Source: Chitinophagales bacterium (GTDB taxonomy: Bacteria; Bacteroidota; Bacteroidia; Chitinophagales; UBA8649). From it: DNA of 64,000 nt. Under the pieces are notes generated by a model, which worked only from the letters and a program-made list of their open reading frames with translations, was not told the DNA's origin and did not search any database. Positions 62,358-64,000 of the stretch are shown piece by piece. The position numbers were made by a program, and so were the translations under genes. The stretch covers positions 1 to 64,000 of the forward strand of contig JACJYT010000005.1 in assembly GCA_020635975.1 (NCBI GenBank), in the 5' to 3' direction. Position 1 is the stretch's first letter; each line of letters opens with the position of its first letter.

Positions 62358-64000
62358 ATGGATAAAACAATAAGTATAATTGTTCAAATACTGCAAATTT
62401 TAGGTGCTCTTGGAATTTTCATATATGGTATGAAATTAATGAGCGAGGGTATTCAAAATGCAGCAGGAGACAAACTGAGAAATATTTTAAAGGGTATGAC
62501 CAAAAATAAATATTTGGGCATATTTACAGGTTTCTTGGTTACCGCTTTAGTTCAATCTTCCTCTGCCACTACGGTAATGGTTGTTAGTTTTGTTAATGCC
62601 GGACTTCTCACTCTTGTAGAATCTATGGGAGTTATTATGGGGGCCAACGTAGGGACAACCGTAACCTTATGGATTATTGCCATTTTAGGTAAAATTGAAA
62701 TGCAGAAGGTGGCTATAGGTTTGATTGGTTTATCTTTTCCATTTATTTTTTCCAAAACAGAAAGAACCAAATTTTTAGCGGAGTTCGTATTAGGTTTTGG
62801 AATCTTGTTTATCGGTTTAGATTTTTTAAAAGATTCTGTTCCAGATATCAAGAGCAATCCAGAAGTTTTATCTTTTGTTCAGAATTTTACAGAAATAGGT
62901 ATTCCTTATGTATCTATAATTCTTTTTGTTTTTATCGGAACTATATTAACGCTTGTTGTTCAATCTTCTAGTGCAGCCACTGCAATTACCTTAACCTTAT
63001 TAATTCAGCAATGGATTCCTTTTGAACTAGCTTGTGCGATGATTCTAGGTGAGAATATTGGTACCACTGTAACCGCAAATATTGCTGCTGCAATCGGAAA
63101 TATTCATGCCAAAAGAGCAGCAAGATTTCACTTTTTATTTAATGTAATTGGTGTAATTTGGATACTCATTGTATTCAAGCCTTATACCGCAGCAATCGAA
63201 AGTCTTTTGGATAGTGCTTTGTTTGCACAGTTGGCAAGTTTTGTAGGCAAGGACAATATAAGCATTGGCTTAGCAATTTTCCACACTACCTTCAATGTTT
63301 TAAATGTGTTGATTTTAATGTCATTTACGAGCTATATGGCCAAGCTTGTTGTGAAAATGGTACCTAAGCAAAGTAATGAGGATGAGGAGTTTCATCTTAA
63401 ATTTATTGGTACAGGTATATTAAGTACACCTGCGCTTTCTTTAGCGAATGCTAAAAAGGAATTAGAGCAGTTTGCCAAATTAATTGATAAAATGGCTAAT
63501 AATACTTATTCGCTCTTTTTTGAAAAACTTAATGATGATTCGAAAATGGTTGCTAAAATAAGAGAAAGGGAGGATTTGACGGATCGTTTGGATTTGGAAT
63601 TGACTCAATACCTAGCTAAAGTTTCTGAAGCAGATATTAGTATAGAAACATCAAAAGACATTAGAGGTATGCTAAGTATTTCTAGTGATCTGGAGCGAAT
63701 GGGCGACATCTATTATGAAATGACAAAGAATTATGAGCGACTTAAAAGGGAGTCGGTTAACTTGCCTGAGAATGCCAAAGAAGAGCTTCGAGATATCATG
63801 CAGCTAACGATGAAGGCTATTAAATTAATGCGTCAAAATTTAAATGAGGATAAACCTAGAGTGCCGATAAAGGATATTGTAGATGTTGAGAAAGCCATAA
63901 ACAAGAAAAGAAAGATGATTTTCACTAATCATTTCGAACGCTTGGAGAAAGGAATTTATGCGGCTAAAGTTGGAGTTTTATTTATCGATTTTATTAATCG
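62358..64000 (+). CDS. Na/Pi cotransporter family protein with PhoU-like domain (3' end outside window)
   Basis: The frame opens at ATG 62358 and stays open to the right edge, giving the first 547 residues. The N-terminal half is the sodium-phosphate cotransporter domain with two inverted repeats, each with the signature QSSSATT (about residues 66-72) and QSSSAAT (about 202-208), plus MGANVGTTVT and LGENIGTTVTANIAAA. From about residue 365 a soluble helical PhoU-like domain begins (DRLDLELTQYLAKVSEADI, SSDLERMGDIYYEMTKNYERL). Such proteins import or balance phosphate. No PHO-box-like site was recognised. Confidence 0.92.
   Translation, partial: MDKTISIIVQILQILGALGIFIYGMKLMSEGIQNAAGDKLRNILKGMTKNKYLGIFTGFLVTALVQSSSATTVMVVSFVNAGLLTLVESMGVIMGANVGTTVTLWIIAILGKIEMQKVAIGLIGLSFPFIFSKTERTKFLAEFVLGFGILFIGLDFLKDSVPDIKSNPEVLSFVQNFTEIGIPYVSIILFVFIGTILTLVVQSSSAATAITLTLLIQQWIPFELACAMILGENIGTTVTANIAAAIGNIHAKRAARFHFLFNVIGVIWILIVFKPYTAAIESLLDSALFAQLASFVGKDNISIGLAIFHTTFNVLNVLILMSFTSYMAKLVVKMVPKQSNEDEEFHLKFIGTGILSTPALSLANAKKELEQFAKLIDKMANNTYSLFFEKLNDDSKMVAKIREREDLTDRLDLELTQYLAKVSEADISIETSKDIRGMLSISSDLERMGDIYYEMTKNYERLKRESVNLPENAKEELRDIMQLTMKAIKLMRQNLNEDKPRVPIKDIVDVEKAINKKRKMIFTNHFERLEKGIYAAKVGVLFIDFIN

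Noticed and set aside
62552..62857. Leftward frame of 101 codons opposite the phosphate cotransporter
   Set aside because: It lies wholly inside the strongly supported cotransporter frame and shows no family features.
1..64000. tRNA and rRNA genes
   Set aside because: All longer gaps between genes were read; none holds a recognisable cloverleaf or rRNA segment.

Overview
The window looks like chromosome from an AT-rich member of the Bacteroidota, most probably a Flavobacteriales-type marine or freshwater bacterium. The evidence is type IX secretion (T9SS) sorting domains on four proteins (three type A, one gliding-motility type B), TonB-dependent receptors with N-terminal carboxypeptidase-regulatory-like domains, the lolA-ftsK pair, DUF6029 and Omp28-type proteins, frequent TAnnTTTG-like -7 promoter boxes, and start codons mostly without Shine-Dalgarno sequences. 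No rRNA, tRNA or CRISPR array was seen.

Layout. 1-7 kb: the end of a PfkB/HldE-type sugar kinase, then a leftward iron-sulfur region (sufT-like DUF59 gene, bacilliredoxin, PaaE-like ferredoxin reductase, DUF502, sufB, sufC, sufD). 7-14 kb: short-chain reductase, PBP4-type DacB, biotin carboxylase AccC, the haem-export genes ccmB-ccmC-ccmD, and glutamate dehydrogenase. 14-28.4 kb: a DUF7033 deacetylase-like protein, a TonB receptor, a small secreted protein and a 10.2-kb gene for a SprB-type surface adhesin. The adhesin carries about 29 SprB-like modules. Nineteen of them sit in a near-identical 945-bp tandem array, itself arranged as an A-B-A-B doublet.

28.4-30.2 kb is the accessory spot. 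A 25-bp perfect terminator hairpin is followed by an intact IS110-family element. The roughly 200 bp ahead of its transposase fold on paper into three successive stem-loops, the layout expected of a bridge RNA. A cluster of REP-like palindromes follows the transposase. 30.2-35.5 kb: a leftward C39-peptidase ABC exporter, an HlyD adaptor and a leucine-rich-repeat protein. 35.6-38.1 kb: a TPP riboswitch in front of a TonB receptor, which predicts thiamin uptake.

38-64 kb is mostly housekeeping: aldehyde dehydrogenase, TerC, DUF2853, acyl-CoA carboxylase beta subunit, LolA, FtsK, then two T9SS cargo proteins and a T9SS-tagged multicopper oxidase, then rny-zapA-coiled coil-pheT, an Omp28 lipoprotein with DUF6029 and a divergent TlpA, P5C dehydrogenase, a methyltransferase, RlmB, and a Na/Pi cotransporter running off the right edge.

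The most unusual parts are the candidate bridge RNA with neighbouring palindromes, the adhesin array that grew by whole four-module blocks, and the alternative pairing in the TPP riboswitch leader. All functional calls come from reading the sequence; no database search was run.
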